Shown one piece after another: positions 35,431 through 45,200 of a stretch of 64,000 nucleotides of DNA. The DNA is taken from positions 124,001 to 188,000 of the forward strand of contig JAWKLK010000010.1 in NCBI GenBank assembly GCA_041392785.1, in the 5' to 3' direction. Position 1 is the stretch's first letter. Each line of letters begins with the position of its first letter. The translations under genes were made by a program, and so were the position numbers. Under the pieces are notes generated by a model. That model ran no database searches. It was given only the letters and a program-made list of their open reading frames with translations, and was not told where the DNA came from. Origin of the DNA: OLB9 sp041392785. Lineage in GTDB: Bacteria; Bacteroidota; Bacteroidia; Chitinophagales; Saprospiraceae.

Positions 35431-35792
35431 TGCATACTACAAAAGAACATAATGACAGAATAGCGAAGATAACATTTGCAGGTGTTTATCCCCTCTATTT
35501 GGCCAAGGTAAATAAAAAAAATAGGACTAAGGAAGAATTACACACTGTGATTCAATGGCTTACAGGCTTTGATGATAAAGATATACAAGATTGCATAGAA
35601 AGCAATATGACTTTCACTACTTTTTTTGAAAAGGCCAATTTGCATCAAAATGCAACATTAATTACTGGTACCATTTGCGGATATCGCATTGAAGACATTG
35701 AAAATCCGTTGACAAAAAAAGTACGCTACTTAGATAAGTTGGTCGATGAATTGGCAAAAGGAAGACCATTGGAGAAAATACTAAGAAAGTAA
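35430..35792 (+). CDS. DUF2200 family protein
   Basis: A 120-residue cytoplasmic protein. TTKEHNDRIAKITFAGVYPLY, the WLTGFDDKDIQ segment and ITGTICGYRIEDIENPL are characteristic of DUF2200; YLDKLVDELAKGRPLEKILR ends it. Its function is unknown. Its ATG overlaps the bestrophin TAA (TAATG), suggesting coupled translation. Confidence 0.87.
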   Translation: MHTTKEHNDRIAKITFAGVYPLYLAKVNKKNRTKEELHTVIQWLTGFDDKDIQDCIESNMTFTTFFEKANLHQNATLITGTICGYRIEDIENPLTKKVRYLDKLVDELAKGRPLEKILRK

Positions 35793-35891
35793 TATATCAA
35801 TATAAACCAAGAAAATAAGCGTCATATAACTTTATGAATCTTTTAACGTCATATAATAAATTTTAACTTCAAATATTCTTAAAAATAATTT

Positions 35892-36299
35892 ATGAGCTAT
35901 AATATTGGCACTAAAGAAAACCCGATGGTTTTGCAGACACCACCACTTACAAGTGAATACACCATGCATGTGGATCAAAAAGACGGCAATGACATCCTTA
36001 TATGTACCGTTGGGAAAACTATCTTATGGTATAATTTTAACATCATCAATGACCTTCATAAAATGCTTAAGGAAAATGGTGATTGGGTAGAATTGGGAAG
36101 CGCAGATGAGCAAAAACCTGCAAAAGAAGGCACGGTAGAATTTTGGGGCCGCAGCGAAAATAATCCAGTCGGCGGATGGTACGGCTTAAAAAAGGGGTTT
36201 AGAGGCAGAGTTGGCATGTATATTCCACCTTTGATGGAGGCACTGGGTTTAGCTGAAGTGACACACAATCCTAAAAACAACAAAATGAAAGCTAAATAA
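35892..36299 (+). CDS. Conserved small protein of unknown function (DUF6855-like)
   Basis: A 135-residue soluble protein with no signal peptide. The stretches LQTPPLTSEYTMHVD, ENGDWVELGSADEQKPA, VEFWGRSENNPVGGWYGLK and GRVGMYIPPLMEALGLAEV are strongly conserved in homologues I recall from many bacteria, probably the family DUF6855 (number uncertain). No catalytic motif is recognisable. It lies 99 bases downstream of DUF2200 and ahead of a strong terminator. Confidence 0.75.
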   Translation: MSYNIGTKENPMVLQTPPLTSEYTMHVDQKDGNDILICTVGKTILWYNFNIINDLHKMLKENGDWVELGSADEQKPAKEGTVEFWGRSENNPVGGWYGLKKGFRGRVGMYIPPLMEALGLAEVTHNPKNNKMKAK

Positions 36300-36320
36300 A
36301 GGCAGTTTATACTTTTTTCT

Positions 36321-36360
36321 AAAAAGAGCGCTTGCAATCTATATGGAAGCGCTCTTTTTT
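36321..36360 (+). terminator. Bidirectional terminator between convergent genes
   Basis: Perfect 13-bp stem AAAAAGAGCGCTT / AAGCGCTCTTTTT with a 13-base loop. T-runs occur on both strands, so it can serve the gene ending at 36299 and glutamine synthetase ending at 36386. Confidence 0.9.
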
Positions 36361-36385
36361 ATGAATCAAAATCTTATACACAGCA

Positions 36386-38575
36386 TCATCGTGTGAATAA
36401 CATTTCTCTGAATTTAGTTAATGGCCAAATTTCATCATCAATTAATAATTCAAGTTTATCACAAGAATATCTGATTTTTTCAAAATATGGTAATACTTCA
36501 TAACAATAAGCATGTGCTTTCTCATCAACATGGTCTAAAATATTGGACTGCTTCCGTGTTTCAATCATATCATGTACATTTTCTCTGATCGTCGTGATAT
36601 GCATAGAAATAGTTTTAATCAGTTCCAATTGTTCTTTGGCATATTTAGCATAATCACTCCCAAAGATATTTTTAAGACCTTGTACATTTAAAATCAATGT
36701 ATTTTGATATTGTATTGCCGTGGGTATAATGTGATTTGTGGCTAAATCACCTAAGATTCTGCTTTCAATTTGGATCTTCTTGATATATTCTTCCAGCTTA
36801 ATTTCATATCTAGCCTCCATTTCCATTTTTGTAAGAATATTATGAGATTCAAACAGCTTGATGGTATCCGGTTTCACCAATATTTTTAAAGCTTCCGGTG
36901 TGGTTTGAAAATTAGATAATCCCCTACTCTTTGCTTCCTTTACCCAAGCATCACTATATCCATCTCCCTCAAATCTAATATTTTTGGATGATTTAATTAA
37001 TTCTCTCAATACATTGAAAATGGCATCATCTTTTTTCATATTCTTATGTTCGATAAGATGATCTACTTCCGCTTTGAATTTTCTAAGCTGTTCGGCCATA
37101 ATTGTATTGAGCGTCGTCATAGCTTTGGCACATGTATCACCTGAACCTACAGCTCTAAACTCAAATTTATTTCCAGTAAATGCAAAAGGCGAAGTTCTAT
37201 TTCTATCCGTATTATCTAATAAAATTTCAGGAATCTTTCCAACTACATGAAGTTTTAACTCCGTTTTTTCTTCAGGACTTAGACTTCCATCCGTAACTCG
37301 CTCCAATTCATCCAAAACTTCAGTCAAATGTTTGCCTATAAAAACTGACATAATAGCTGGAGGAGCTTCATTTGCACCTAGTCTGTGGTCATTACCTGCT
37401 GTGGCAATCGTGGCACGCAATACATCAGCATAATCATGGACAGCCTTTATAGTATTGATAAAAAAAGTTAGAAATTGCAAGTTGCTTTTTGGTGTTTTAC
37501 CAGGGCTCAACAGGTTAACTCCTGTATCTGTACTCATAGACCAGTTATTATGTTTTCCTGATCCATTCACCCCTGCAAAAGGTTTTTCATGTAATAACAC
37601 TGCAAACCCATGTCTTGCTCCCACCTTTTTCATCAGATCCATCAATAAGGAGTTGTGGTCTACTGCGAGGTTTGCCTCTTCAAAAATTGGTGCTACCTCA
37701 AATTGATTTGGTGCTACTTCATTGTGTCGAGTTTTTAGTGGAATTCCTAACTTCAGCGCTTCCATTTCCAAATCTCTCATATATTGGAGCGCTCGCTCAG
37801 GAATAGAACCAAAATAATGATCTTCCAATTGCTGGCCTTTATGCGCTTGATGGCCAAGTAGTAATCTACCTGATAATATCAAGTCGGGCCTAGATTCAGC
37901 CAAGTCTTTATCTACTAAAAAATATTCTTGCTCCCAGCCCAAAGTTGCAATCACTTTTGACACATTTTTATCAAAGTATCTTGCTACTTCTGTTGCAGCC
38001 ATATCTAGAGAATATAAAGCTCTCAGTAGGGGCACTTTATTATCCAATGCCTCTCCAGTATATGCGACAAAAATAGTAGGAATGCACAATGTACGGCCTA
38101 TGATAAATGCAGGAGAACTTGGATCCCAAGCTGTATAACCTCTGGCTTCAAAAGTATTCCTTATCCCACCATTTGGAAAGCTGGATGCATCAGGTTCTTG
38201 CTGGACAAGCTGACTACCATCGAATTTGTCCATTCCTGACCCATCACTCATCAAGTCAAAAAACGCATCATGCTTTTCTGCTGTACTCCCTGTAAGTGGT
38301 TGAAACCAGTGGGTATAATGCGTTGCACCTTTTGAAATTGCCCAAGATTTCATCCCAGAAGCAACTTGATCTGCAATTTTCCTATCAATTTTCCTATTTT
38401 CTTTGATGGACTCATTAATTACTTGGAATGCATCCTTGGTGATGTACTGCAACATCACTTTATCGCTGAAAACATTTTGGCCAAACAATTCTGATCTTCT
38501 TTCTTCGGCTTCTTCTACAACAATTGGCTTTTTTATACGAGAAGCCCTCAAGGCATCTATTCTAAATACTGGCAT
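36386..38575 (-). CDS. glnN: Glutamine synthetase type III
   Basis: GSIII makes glutamine from glutamate, ammonia and ATP as a dodecamer. The 729-residue length is that of type III (types I and II are about 450 or shorter). Key motifs: GATHYTHWFQPLTGSTAEKHDAF near residue 80, EQEYFLVD (metal-binding Glu), GSGKHNNWSMSTDTG (glutamate/ammonium site) and NDHRLGANEAPP. It has a minus-strand -7 box TACCTTTG (38607-38600) just upstream of the ATG, with no well-placed -33. Transcribed alone, opposite the bestrophin group. GSIII is the usual form in Bacteroidota. Confidence 0.96.
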   Translation of the reverse strand: MPVFRIDALRASRIKKPIVVEEAEERRSELFGQNVFSDKVMLQYITKDAFQVINESIKENRKIDRKIADQVASGMKSWAISKGATHYTHWFQPLTGSTAEKHDAFFDLMSDGSGMDKFDGSQLVQQEPDASSFPNGGIRNTFEARGYTAWDPSSPAFIIGRTLCIPTIFVAYTGEALDNKVPLLRALYSLDMAATEVARYFDKNVSKVIATLGWEQEYFLVDKDLAESRPDLILSGRLLLGHQAHKGQQLEDHYFGSIPERALQYMRDLEMEALKLGIPLKTRHNEVAPNQFEVAPIFEEANLAVDHNSLLMDLMKKVGARHGFAVLLHEKPFAGVNGSGKHNNWSMSTDTGVNLLSPGKTPKSNLQFLTFFINTIKAVHDYADVLRATIATAGNDHRLGANEAPPAIMSVFIGKHLTEVLDELERVTDGSLSPEEKTELKLHVVGKIPEILLDNTDRNRTSPFAFTGNKFEFRAVGSGDTCAKAMTTLNTIMAEQLRKFKAEVDHLIEHKNMKKDDAIFNVLRELIKSSKNIRFEGDGYSDAWVKEAKSRGLSNFQTTPEALKILVKPDTIKLFESHNILTKMEMEARYEIKLEEYIKKIQIESRILGDLATNHIIPTAIQYQNTLILNVQGLKNIFGSDYAKYAKEQLELIKTISMHITTIRENVHDMIETRKQSNILDHVDEKAHAYCYEVLPYFEKIRYSCDKLELLIDDEIWPLTKFREMLFTR

Positions 38576-38698
38576 TATTATTTATGTTTTTTGATCCCGC
38601 AAAGGTAATCCAAAACACAAACAAATAAAATTATTTTATAAAATTTTAAACAACACCTATCATTTTTTAGGGGTGTATTTTAAAAATATTGTATTTTT

Positions 38699-41600
38699 CT
38701 AGACTTTCACTACCTTAATCACAATGGTATTAATATAATTATTAATTTTTATTAAATAAATTCCTTTTGGATAGGTCGTCAAATTGATAGTATTGTCTTT
38801 TTCATCAAGTTGTATATCACCCTCAATCAACCTTCCTTCAAGACTAAAAATATCTATGTTGACCTTGCCTAATGATGCTGTCAGCCCTTTGATATAACAT
38901 CTACCAAAAGTTGGATTGGGAAATACAGTGATGGGTTCACCTAAAAAATCAATCACATCTGTCACAAAAACTGGCTGAGTCAATACACATCCATTTGCAT
39001 CTTTCACTGCTGTAAAATACGTACCATCAGGTAAAGATTTAAATTGATTTGATTCTACAAAAACAAATCCGCTGTCAATAGAATACATATAAGGAGTTAC
39101 ACCACCTTTACCTTGTAATGTAAAACCTGATGATTCCAATAAGACATCTAAACTCAACTCCAAGGGTTCAGTAATAGTAATATTTCCACTTACTGTATCA
39201 TTTTTAGCATCATAAATTTTATATGGATAGATACCTGCTACCAAATTACTATATATTCTATTGCTCGTATAATCACTATTATTGAACTTAATCATGTACG
39301 GTGCAGATCCATTCTGGAAGACAAACCTAATATTACCATCATTTTCTCCAAAACAAGACACATGTTTGATCGTAGGGTTGACAGTGTTAAAAACATTAAT
39401 GCTTATATTCTTTGTTATTTTGCATCCATTACTATCTTTTATATAAACTTTATAATTTCCATTTGCATTAAAAGTTAAAGTCTCGTTTGATTGATAGGTG
39501 GTATCATTGACACTAAATGCGTATGGTGGGGTTCCACCTGTTACATTTAAAATAGCATCATATCGATTCACTGAGGTTGAAGCTAGGATTTGCTTTGGTG
39601 CTGTGATCAAAATAGAATCCAAAGTAACAATGAGACCGCCTTTATCCTGAACAGAAAATTTATATGTTCCAACTCCTAGATTAAAGGTGCTATCTGCCTG
39701 AAAATCTAATAGATTCAAAGCATATTCGTATGGCGCAAAACCACCAGCAGGAATGACAGAAATAGTGGTTTTCTCATTATAACACATTATAGAGTCATAG
39801 GAAATTTGTAGTGTAAGTGGTTGAATAACAATATCCAATTCTGTTTGAATACTACAACCCAATTCATCTTGAGCGGTGAAAATATAATGACCATTTGGTA
39901 AGTCTTCGAAAAACATAGCCTGTTCAAATATCCCATCATTCACTTTTATAAATACTTCACCTGTGCCTCCTGAAGTCTGAGCTAAAACATTATAGAACTC
40001 TTGAGAAACATCTAGTTGAATCGGCGTAGGTCGGTCAATAGAAATGTAAAAATTATGCACTTCTTGAAAATTTTCATCCAGCAATGAAACATTATGCTGT
40101 CCACTTTCCAACCAAATTATTTGAGAAGACAATGTATCTTTATTGTCAATGATCATATTTGTACTTGCATCCCCAAACCGCAATATCTCTACCTTTGCTA
40201 AAGAATCTTCTGCACATAAAATAGGCTCAAGCATCCTATAACCATAATGGATAAGATCATTACTGACTATATTGACAATTAAGTCAATGTGTGATTTCCA
40301 TCTATTATTTTGGTCTAATAGATGCAATGTTATTGTATCAACTGTTCCTGCTGGCGCTGATGAAAACACTTCAATATTGCCATTAAAAATATCTTCATAA
40401 TGAAAAGTGTCATACTTTACCAGTACTGTGTTAACATTTAATAGGCTGGATTGGCTAGGTGTTCTTTGAACGAAAAACTTTGAATTACCTAGAGAATCTG
40501 TCAACAAGATATCGTTTTTTGACAAGGTATATCTAGACCCATTTTCAACATAAATCTGATTCTTATTAATTATTATAGCTGAAGATGTATCTGTAGTAAC
40601 AAAAAGATATTGGGGATCGTTGAAAGGCATATCAATACATGGTGAATTTCCTTTAACACGCCATAAATACACGTTGTCGTTATCCAAACTCATGCGAAGT
40701 GAATTTGTAGGATTTTCAATCACATCTGCATTACTAAAATCATTTGTCTTTGAAATCTCAAAAGTGTAGTTTTGAATACCACTCACATCATCCCATTCAA
40801 ACGTCACATTATTGCTAACAGAAGTACCGTTTATTGGTGTATTAGTTTTAAGTGGTGAAGCAAATTGAACACCCTTTAAGATAATTATATCTAATTTATA
40901 ACTTTCTACACCTGCCATGACATTTACCTGAAATGTATAAATTCCTGGCAACAATGCACTTAAATTAGACAGATTAATCATTATTTCACCTGGTACAGCT
41001 ACAGAATCAGAAGGTAAATCAGCTATGATCTCATCAGGAAGATTTATTAGGTTTACAGACACTTGTGAAGGTGCTGAATTCGATTGCCCTTGGACATTGA
41101 CAAGAAACGAAACTGCATCTTCTTGACATACCACTAAATCTTCAGAAGGAGTAGAAATGCTAAATGTTGAGATTATTTTAAAAGAAAAATCAGACACATC
41201 ATAGAAAATATTGTTAGCTGATTTAACCATTATTCTGGCAGTGGTTGTTGGAAAATTAGGTGTAATTATAGATGTACTTCCATTATTCGGAATTCCAGTG
41301 GCTATAATATGTGGATATGTCTTACCACCATCTAATGATAAAAGTACATCGACTTTAGCGCATTTGATTGGATCTAGATCAGTATTTGCAACATTCCATG
41401 TAATGGTTTGTGCACTCCCTACCTGCCATGACACACCAGTTGTACTAGGATACGTTACTACGAATGGACCCGTTGCACCATTGACAATAATACTTACTGA
41501 TTCCTCATCGATACAACCACCGAATTGAGAATTATCCCTAACAGTACATTTAAAATTCAAGGTTCTACCTACACTAGGCAATACTTCCCATTGACCATAT

Positions 41601-43036
41601 TTCTTTTGAAGATCAGGAAAATAACGTATTGGAGAAATTGATGGTAAAATAGATCTGAACATAGGTCCTGAAATATTGGCGGATGTCGGCGGCATTGTAC
41701 CGACTTCTCTATCAAATTGTTCCCAACAATAAGTCAATAAGTCGCCATCAGGATCAGTAGCTTGCGCTTCAAGAAAAAATGAAGTTGATTTTGGAATAAC
41801 ATATAGGGATTTCGCAACTGTCACATCCGGTGAATTATTTAGTGTTTCTTCGACGACTCCACATGTTTTACCGTTTCCAGCAACAATAAAATTGAAAATT
41901 TCATTCAAACTGTGATTATGAAAGTAAGCATGACTATTATTTTGGACATTAGGATCGCAAATACCGGCATATCCCATGATGGTGCTAGCGCTTCCTGGTT
42001 CATATGATGAGCTTGAACTCCTTTGGCAAGAATTATTTTGAGTGTGGTTTCCTCCGAATTGATGCCCCATCTCATGGCAGACATAATCAATATCAAATGC
42101 ATCACCTTTTGGGGTAGGATTTCCTGTGACTCCCTGAGCCTTACTTCCAGTACACACACTGCGAATACTAGCAATGCCTCCATCACCAGTACTAAAAACA
42201 TGCCCGATGTCATAGTTTGCTTTACCAATAATCTGATCCACTATATCTTGGTTTTCATCAAGCATCGCTTCTGAATTGTTGTTGGAAAATGGATCTGAAT
42301 TGGCATTAAAAAAGATAAGTTTATCTACATTGTTTATGAGTATAAGTTTTATTCCCAAATCCGTTTCATAGACAGAATTTATCCTTGCCACCGAATTATT
42401 ATAGGCAGTGAGTACTTTTTCAATCGTGCCCCCATGATAATTGGCATATTCAGCTGTGCAAGATAAGGCTAATCGGTATTTTCGCAATTTACAATCACCG
42501 AGAGAATTTCTATTGCCTTCAGTCATTTTATAATGATCATCCATGGCACTGCAAGTAAAGTGTCTTCTTGCGGTATTTTCCACTTCGTAAAGTATGTAAT
42601 CACTAGCTGAATCCAAAGAAATCGGGTCAATATATAAAAAATCTCCTGCAACACTTCTATAGGTAACATTGATATAATATGGTGAAACAGAAACATAAAT
42701 AGTCCAGTCTCTTGAATCTTTGAAACTTCCTTTATACGATTTTATAGCAGGATATTTTGCGGCTAATTCGTCACTAAAAACCTGATAGGGCTGCAATTCC
42801 ACTTCCTTCAATTGACCATTTTTGAAAGGTAATGTAGTGATTACATATGCAGTTCTATCATATGAAAATTCAGATAAGAAATTTCTTGAATCTAACCTAT
42901 ATGTTTTTAAAATTCTGTAATCCCATTCAGATTCAATAGCATTGGCCAAAGAACTTTCTTGCCAAAATTGTTGTGCCGAAAGACTCAATTGGAATACACA
43001 AAAACACACGAATATAAAAAGAAATCTGAATGTCAT
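38699..43036 (-). CDS. Reprolysin-like metalloprotease with SprB-like repeats and T9SS sorting domain
   Basis: The 1,445-residue secreted protein has a signal peptide (ending LSLSAQ), a propeptide and an M12B reprolysin-like domain. The zinc site is HEMGHQFGGNH near residue 325 (complete HExxHxxGxxH), with the Met-turn in STIMGYAGIC. A Fn3/Ig-like stretch (FVVTYPSTTGVSWQVGSAQTITWNV), a YLWRVKG-type Fn3 and several SprB-like repeats (GGTPPYAFSVND; GGVTPYMYSIDSG) follow. The end is a T9SS type A domain (VFPNPTFGRCYIKG; PKGIYLIKI). Its first 600 residues share architecture with the giant gene at 17753-30307, so the two are paralogues. It is intact. Confidence 0.93.
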   Translation of the reverse strand: MTFRFLFIFVCFCVFQLSLSAQQFWQESSLANAIESEWDYRILKTYRLDSRNFLSEFSYDRTAYVITTLPFKNGQLKEVELQPYQVFSDELAAKYPAIKSYKGSFKDSRDWTIYVSVSPYYINVTYRSVAGDFLYIDPISLDSASDYILYEVENTARRHFTCSAMDDHYKMTEGNRNSLGDCKLRKYRLALSCTAEYANYHGGTIEKVLTAYNNSVARINSVYETDLGIKLILINNVDKLIFFNANSDPFSNNNSEAMLDENQDIVDQIIGKANYDIGHVFSTGDGGIASIRSVCTGSKAQGVTGNPTPKGDAFDIDYVCHEMGHQFGGNHTQNNSCQRSSSSSYEPGSASTIMGYAGICDPNVQNNSHAYFHNHSLNEIFNFIVAGNGKTCGVVEETLNNSPDVTVAKSLYVIPKSTSFFLEAQATDPDGDLLTYCWEQFDREVGTMPPTSANISGPMFRSILPSISPIRYFPDLQKKYGQWEVLPSVGRTLNFKCTVRDNSQFGGCIDEESVSIIVNGATGPFVVTYPSTTGVSWQVGSAQTITWNVANTDLDPIKCAKVDVLLSLDGGKTYPHIIATGIPNNGSTSIITPNFPTTTARIMVKSANNIFYDVSDFSFKIISTFSISTPSEDLVVCQEDAVSFLVNVQGQSNSAPSQVSVNLINLPDEIIADLPSDSVAVPGEIMINLSNLSALLPGIYTFQVNVMAGVESYKLDIIILKGVQFASPLKTNTPINGTSVSNNVTFEWDDVSGIQNYTFEISKTNDFSNADVIENPTNSLRMSLDNDNVYLWRVKGNSPCIDMPFNDPQYLFVTTDTSSAIIINKNQIYVENGSRYTLSKNDILLTDSLGNSKFFVQRTPSQSSLLNVNTVLVKYDTFHYEDIFNGNIEVFSSAPAGTVDTITLHLLDQNNRWKSHIDLIVNIVSNDLIHYGYRMLEPILCAEDSLAKVEILRFGDASTNMIIDNKDTLSSQIIWLESGQHNVSLLDENFQEVHNFYISIDRPTPIQLDVSQEFYNVLAQTSGGTGEVFIKVNDGIFEQAMFFEDLPNGHYIFTAQDELGCSIQTELDIVIQPLTLQISYDSIMCYNEKTTISVIPAGGFAPYEYALNLLDFQADSTFNLGVGTYKFSVQDKGGLIVTLDSILITAPKQILASTSVNRYDAILNVTGGTPPYAFSVNDTTYQSNETLTFNANGNYKVYIKDSNGCKITKNISINVFNTVNPTIKHVSCFGENDGNIRFVFQNGSAPYMIKFNNSDYTSNRIYSNLVAGIYPYKIYDAKNDTVSGNITITEPLELSLDVLLESSGFTLQGKGGVTPYMYSIDSGFVFVESNQFKSLPDGTYFTAVKDANGCVLTQPVFVTDVIDFLGEPITVFPNPTFGRCYIKGLTASLGKVNIDIFSLEGRLIEGDIQLDEKDNTINLTTYPKGIYLIKINNYINTIVIKVVKV

Positions 43037-43125
43037 TGTTCTGATAATTTCGCGTAAAGCTACGCCAAAAAAATATCAATCCAAAAATTACTATTGTCCA
43101 ATGCGGCTATTAGTCTGTTTGCAGA

Positions 43126-43632
43126 CTAAGACTTATCTTTTTTCCTGACTTTATCAAAAAGTTCTAGACCATCTCCTTGATTAAAATTTAAACCAAGTTT
43201 TGCTAACTCGTCGTAAATTATCTTGCCTTTTGCAAAAATATAGATATGGTAATCATCATAATGCATTATTCCTACTAATTCTTCAAGAAAATTTCCTTTT
43301 TCTTTCACAAATAGTTTCGATTCAGTACCTTTTTGCTTGATGTCCATTAATAGTTCAAATGTTTTCGATTGTACGAAGTCATTCATCTTTTTTTTATCTG
43401 ATGCACTCACATCGTTCACCCCTTCAAAAACATAAATATCTGCAGCAGTAATCTCTGATTTCAAATCAGATGTTGAAGTAATTTTATTCTTGAGCAAACT
43501 TACCGCATCAAAATAAAGTACGCCTGAATCATTCTTATATTTTCTGAGTAGATGCAAGATGTCATTTTGACTATATATCTCAGACGAAAATGCAATCAAG
43601 ATAAATGTTGAAATAATTATGGCATGTCTCAT
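43126..43632 (-). CDS. DUF4252-like secreted protein (third copy)
   Basis: A 168-residue protein with a signal peptide (ending SEIYSQ). It shows the pattern of DUF4252 proteins: a short LLRKYKNDSGVLYFDA start, an IYVFEG strand and a Lys/Asp-rich C-terminus (DGLELFDKVRKKDKS). It is the most diverged of three related genes in a row and the last of the sigma-factor operon; 9 bases separate it from the preceding stop. Function unknown. Confidence 0.65.
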   Translation of the reverse strand: MRHAIIISTFILIAFSSEIYSQNDILHLLRKYKNDSGVLYFDAVSLLKNKITSTSDLKSEITAADIYVFEGVNDVSASDKKKMNDFVQSKTFELLMDIKQKGTESKLFVKEKGNFLEELVGIMHYDDYHIYIFAKGKIIYDELAKLGLNFNQGDGLELFDKVRKKDKS

Positions 43633-43641
43633 TTTTCTTAT

Positions 43642-44169
43642 TTAAATGGATTTATATTTTGGATTCGATTTTTTTATAAGTCCCAAAATCTCATTAGAAA
43701 AAATATCTTTGAATTTTGACAATGGTATTTTCGATTTTATATGGACTCCGTTCAAATGTTCTCCGTCAGTAGCTAGAAAAACAGCATCCTTGACTATATC
43801 TTTCTCTGATCTTATCATGACACGATTTTTGTACTTTAAAAAAGTAAATGTAAAAAAATCCTTAAACTTGTCCATATCTTCAAATTGTTCACAATAATTG
43901 TCCAATATTTTAAAAGTATTGTATCTACTACTGTCCAGTTTTGTATTTGCAAAAGAGATAATTTCAATATTCTTCTCTATAACATCCATAGTTGATTTTG
44001 ACAATGACTGCATATGTACCCAATCAAATAAATACCACCTATGTAGCGTAATCACCTTTCCATCGGTAGTGTTTTGTATTTGTTTAAAGGCGCGATCTAC
44101 ACTGGATTGTGCCATACTTGGTTTAAAGCTTAAAATTAATCCTGAAATGATAATGTACTTGATCAACAT
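43642..44169 (-). CDS. DUF4252-like secreted protein (second copy)
   Basis: A 175-residue protein with a signal peptide (ending KPSMAQ). The pattern ITLHRWYLFDWVHMQSLSK and a C-terminal amphipathic part (HIKSKIPLSKFKDIF) aligns in length and position with its neighbours, although residue identity is low. Family membership is inferred mainly from context. No catalytic residues are recognisable. Confidence 0.55.
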   Translation of the reverse strand: MLIKYIIISGLILSFKPSMAQSSVDRAFKQIQNTTDGKVITLHRWYLFDWVHMQSLSKSTMDVIEKNIEIISFANTKLDSSRYNTFKILDNYCEQFEDMDKFKDFFTFTFLKYKNRVMIRSEKDIVKDAVFLATDGEHLNGVHIKSKIPLSKFKDIFSNEILGLIKKSNPKYKSI

Positions 44170-44214
44170 ACGTATGGGTGTCTTGTGCGATAAAGAATTA
44201 GGTTGAAAGATTTC

Positions 44215-44721
44215 TTATTTCTTTTTCACTTTATCCAAATGCTCTGCACCTTCAATATTCAATTTTGAAGCTAACTTGGATATTTTATTCAAATCTATAT
44301 TACCTACAAAACTGATCATAGTAAAATCCTTTTCCTCCCCTACTAATAACAGCAACTCCGTGATATTACCATTTGTTTCTTTGGTCACAAAACGAATATT
44401 TTGATCTTTATCTTTTACGGTTATTAGTTCCTCATACCCAGTGACTGACAATCTTCTATTTGATTCTTTGTAAACTTGGGGTGCGTTTTTTTCAGTTGAC
44501 AAAATTCGCAAACCTTTCAAGTCTTTGACTATATCCTTGAATTCATTTTGATCTGAATCAGATGTCATTTTCGCTACCATTTGAAACATCTTTGGTGCAA
44601 CATATACGACCTTAAAATCTTCATTATTTTGATAATCTTTGAAAAGTTTTTCGATTGCATCTTGACCGAAACTTATATTTGTCACTAAAAGTGCTATAAA
44701 AAAACTGAATACTGCCTTCAT
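44215..44721 (-). CDS. DUF4252 secreted protein (first copy)
   Basis: A 168-residue protein: signal peptide ending ISFGQ, then IEKLFKDYQNNEDFKVVYVAPKMFQMV, the family hallmark. KDLKGLRILSTEK and FVTKETNGNITELLLLVGEEKDF follow; the last part matches the family end (SKLASKLNIEGAEHLDKVKKK). DUF4252 proteins are repeatedly encoded after ECF sigma and anti-sigma genes in Bacteroidota, as here. Molecular role unknown. Confidence 0.8.
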   Translation of the reverse strand: MKAVFSFFIALLVTNISFGQDAIEKLFKDYQNNEDFKVVYVAPKMFQMVAKMTSDSDQNEFKDIVKDLKGLRILSTEKNAPQVYKESNRRLSVTGYEELITVKDKDQNIRFVTKETNGNITELLLLVGEEKDFTMISFVGNIDLNKISKLASKLNIEGAEHLDKVKKK

Positions 44722-44741
44722 ATTATGAATATTATTGAATT

Positions 44742-45200
44742 TTATTGTTTGAAAATAAATGCTTTATCGACATGTTCCATGTTTTCTAGAACAATATCCT
44801 GACTAAGGTTAAATTTTTCGGCTATCAACATCAATGCATCTTCAGTAAGCTTTTTTGCTTCTTCAGGATCTTGAATTTCGCCTTTTGAGATTTGTGCAAT
44901 GGAATTTGCATTTTCATGTTTATCAGTATAAGTCTTTAACATAAAAAGACTAGCCAAAACAAAAGTTGCTACCGCTGCAACACTTACCCAAACTTTAGGG
45001 AAAATCCTTCTTACAGGCACAGATGGTGTATACTCAATTGAAGCCTGTGCTTTTAAATATCCGAACATGGGTGCAAAAGGTGCATGCGCTTCATCAATTT
45101 TTCCGGAAGCAAAATAAGTTTTCAAAATATTTTCCTCGGCCACAGATGTCTCGCCTTCCCAGTATTTATCTAAAATATTATCTATATCTGACTTATTCAT
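44742..45200 (-). CDS. Putative anti-sigma factor (single-pass membrane protein)
   Basis: A 152-residue protein: soluble N-terminal part (MNKSDIDNILDKYWEGETSV) of the type that binds sigma factors, one transmembrane helix (VWVSVAAVATFVLASLFML, about residues 70-88), and a short external tail. The start overlaps the sigma-factor stop by 8 bases, so they are co-translated. It lacks a classic zinc anti-sigma motif. The role as anti-sigma is inferred from position, topology and N-terminal pattern. Confidence 0.65.
   Translation of the reverse strand: MNKSDIDNILDKYWEGETSVAEENILKTYFASGKIDEAHAPFAPMFGYLKAQASIEYTPSVPVRRIFPKVWVSVAAVATFVLASLFMLKTYTDKHENANSIAQISKGEIQDPEEAKKLTEDALMLIAEKFNLSQDIVLENMEHVDKAFIFKQ

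Noticed and set aside
38640..38698. Terminator after the second reprolysin gene (ACACC/GGTGT hairpin)
   Set aside because: The stem is only about five base pairs with an A-rich loop and a broken T-tract; too weak to list.
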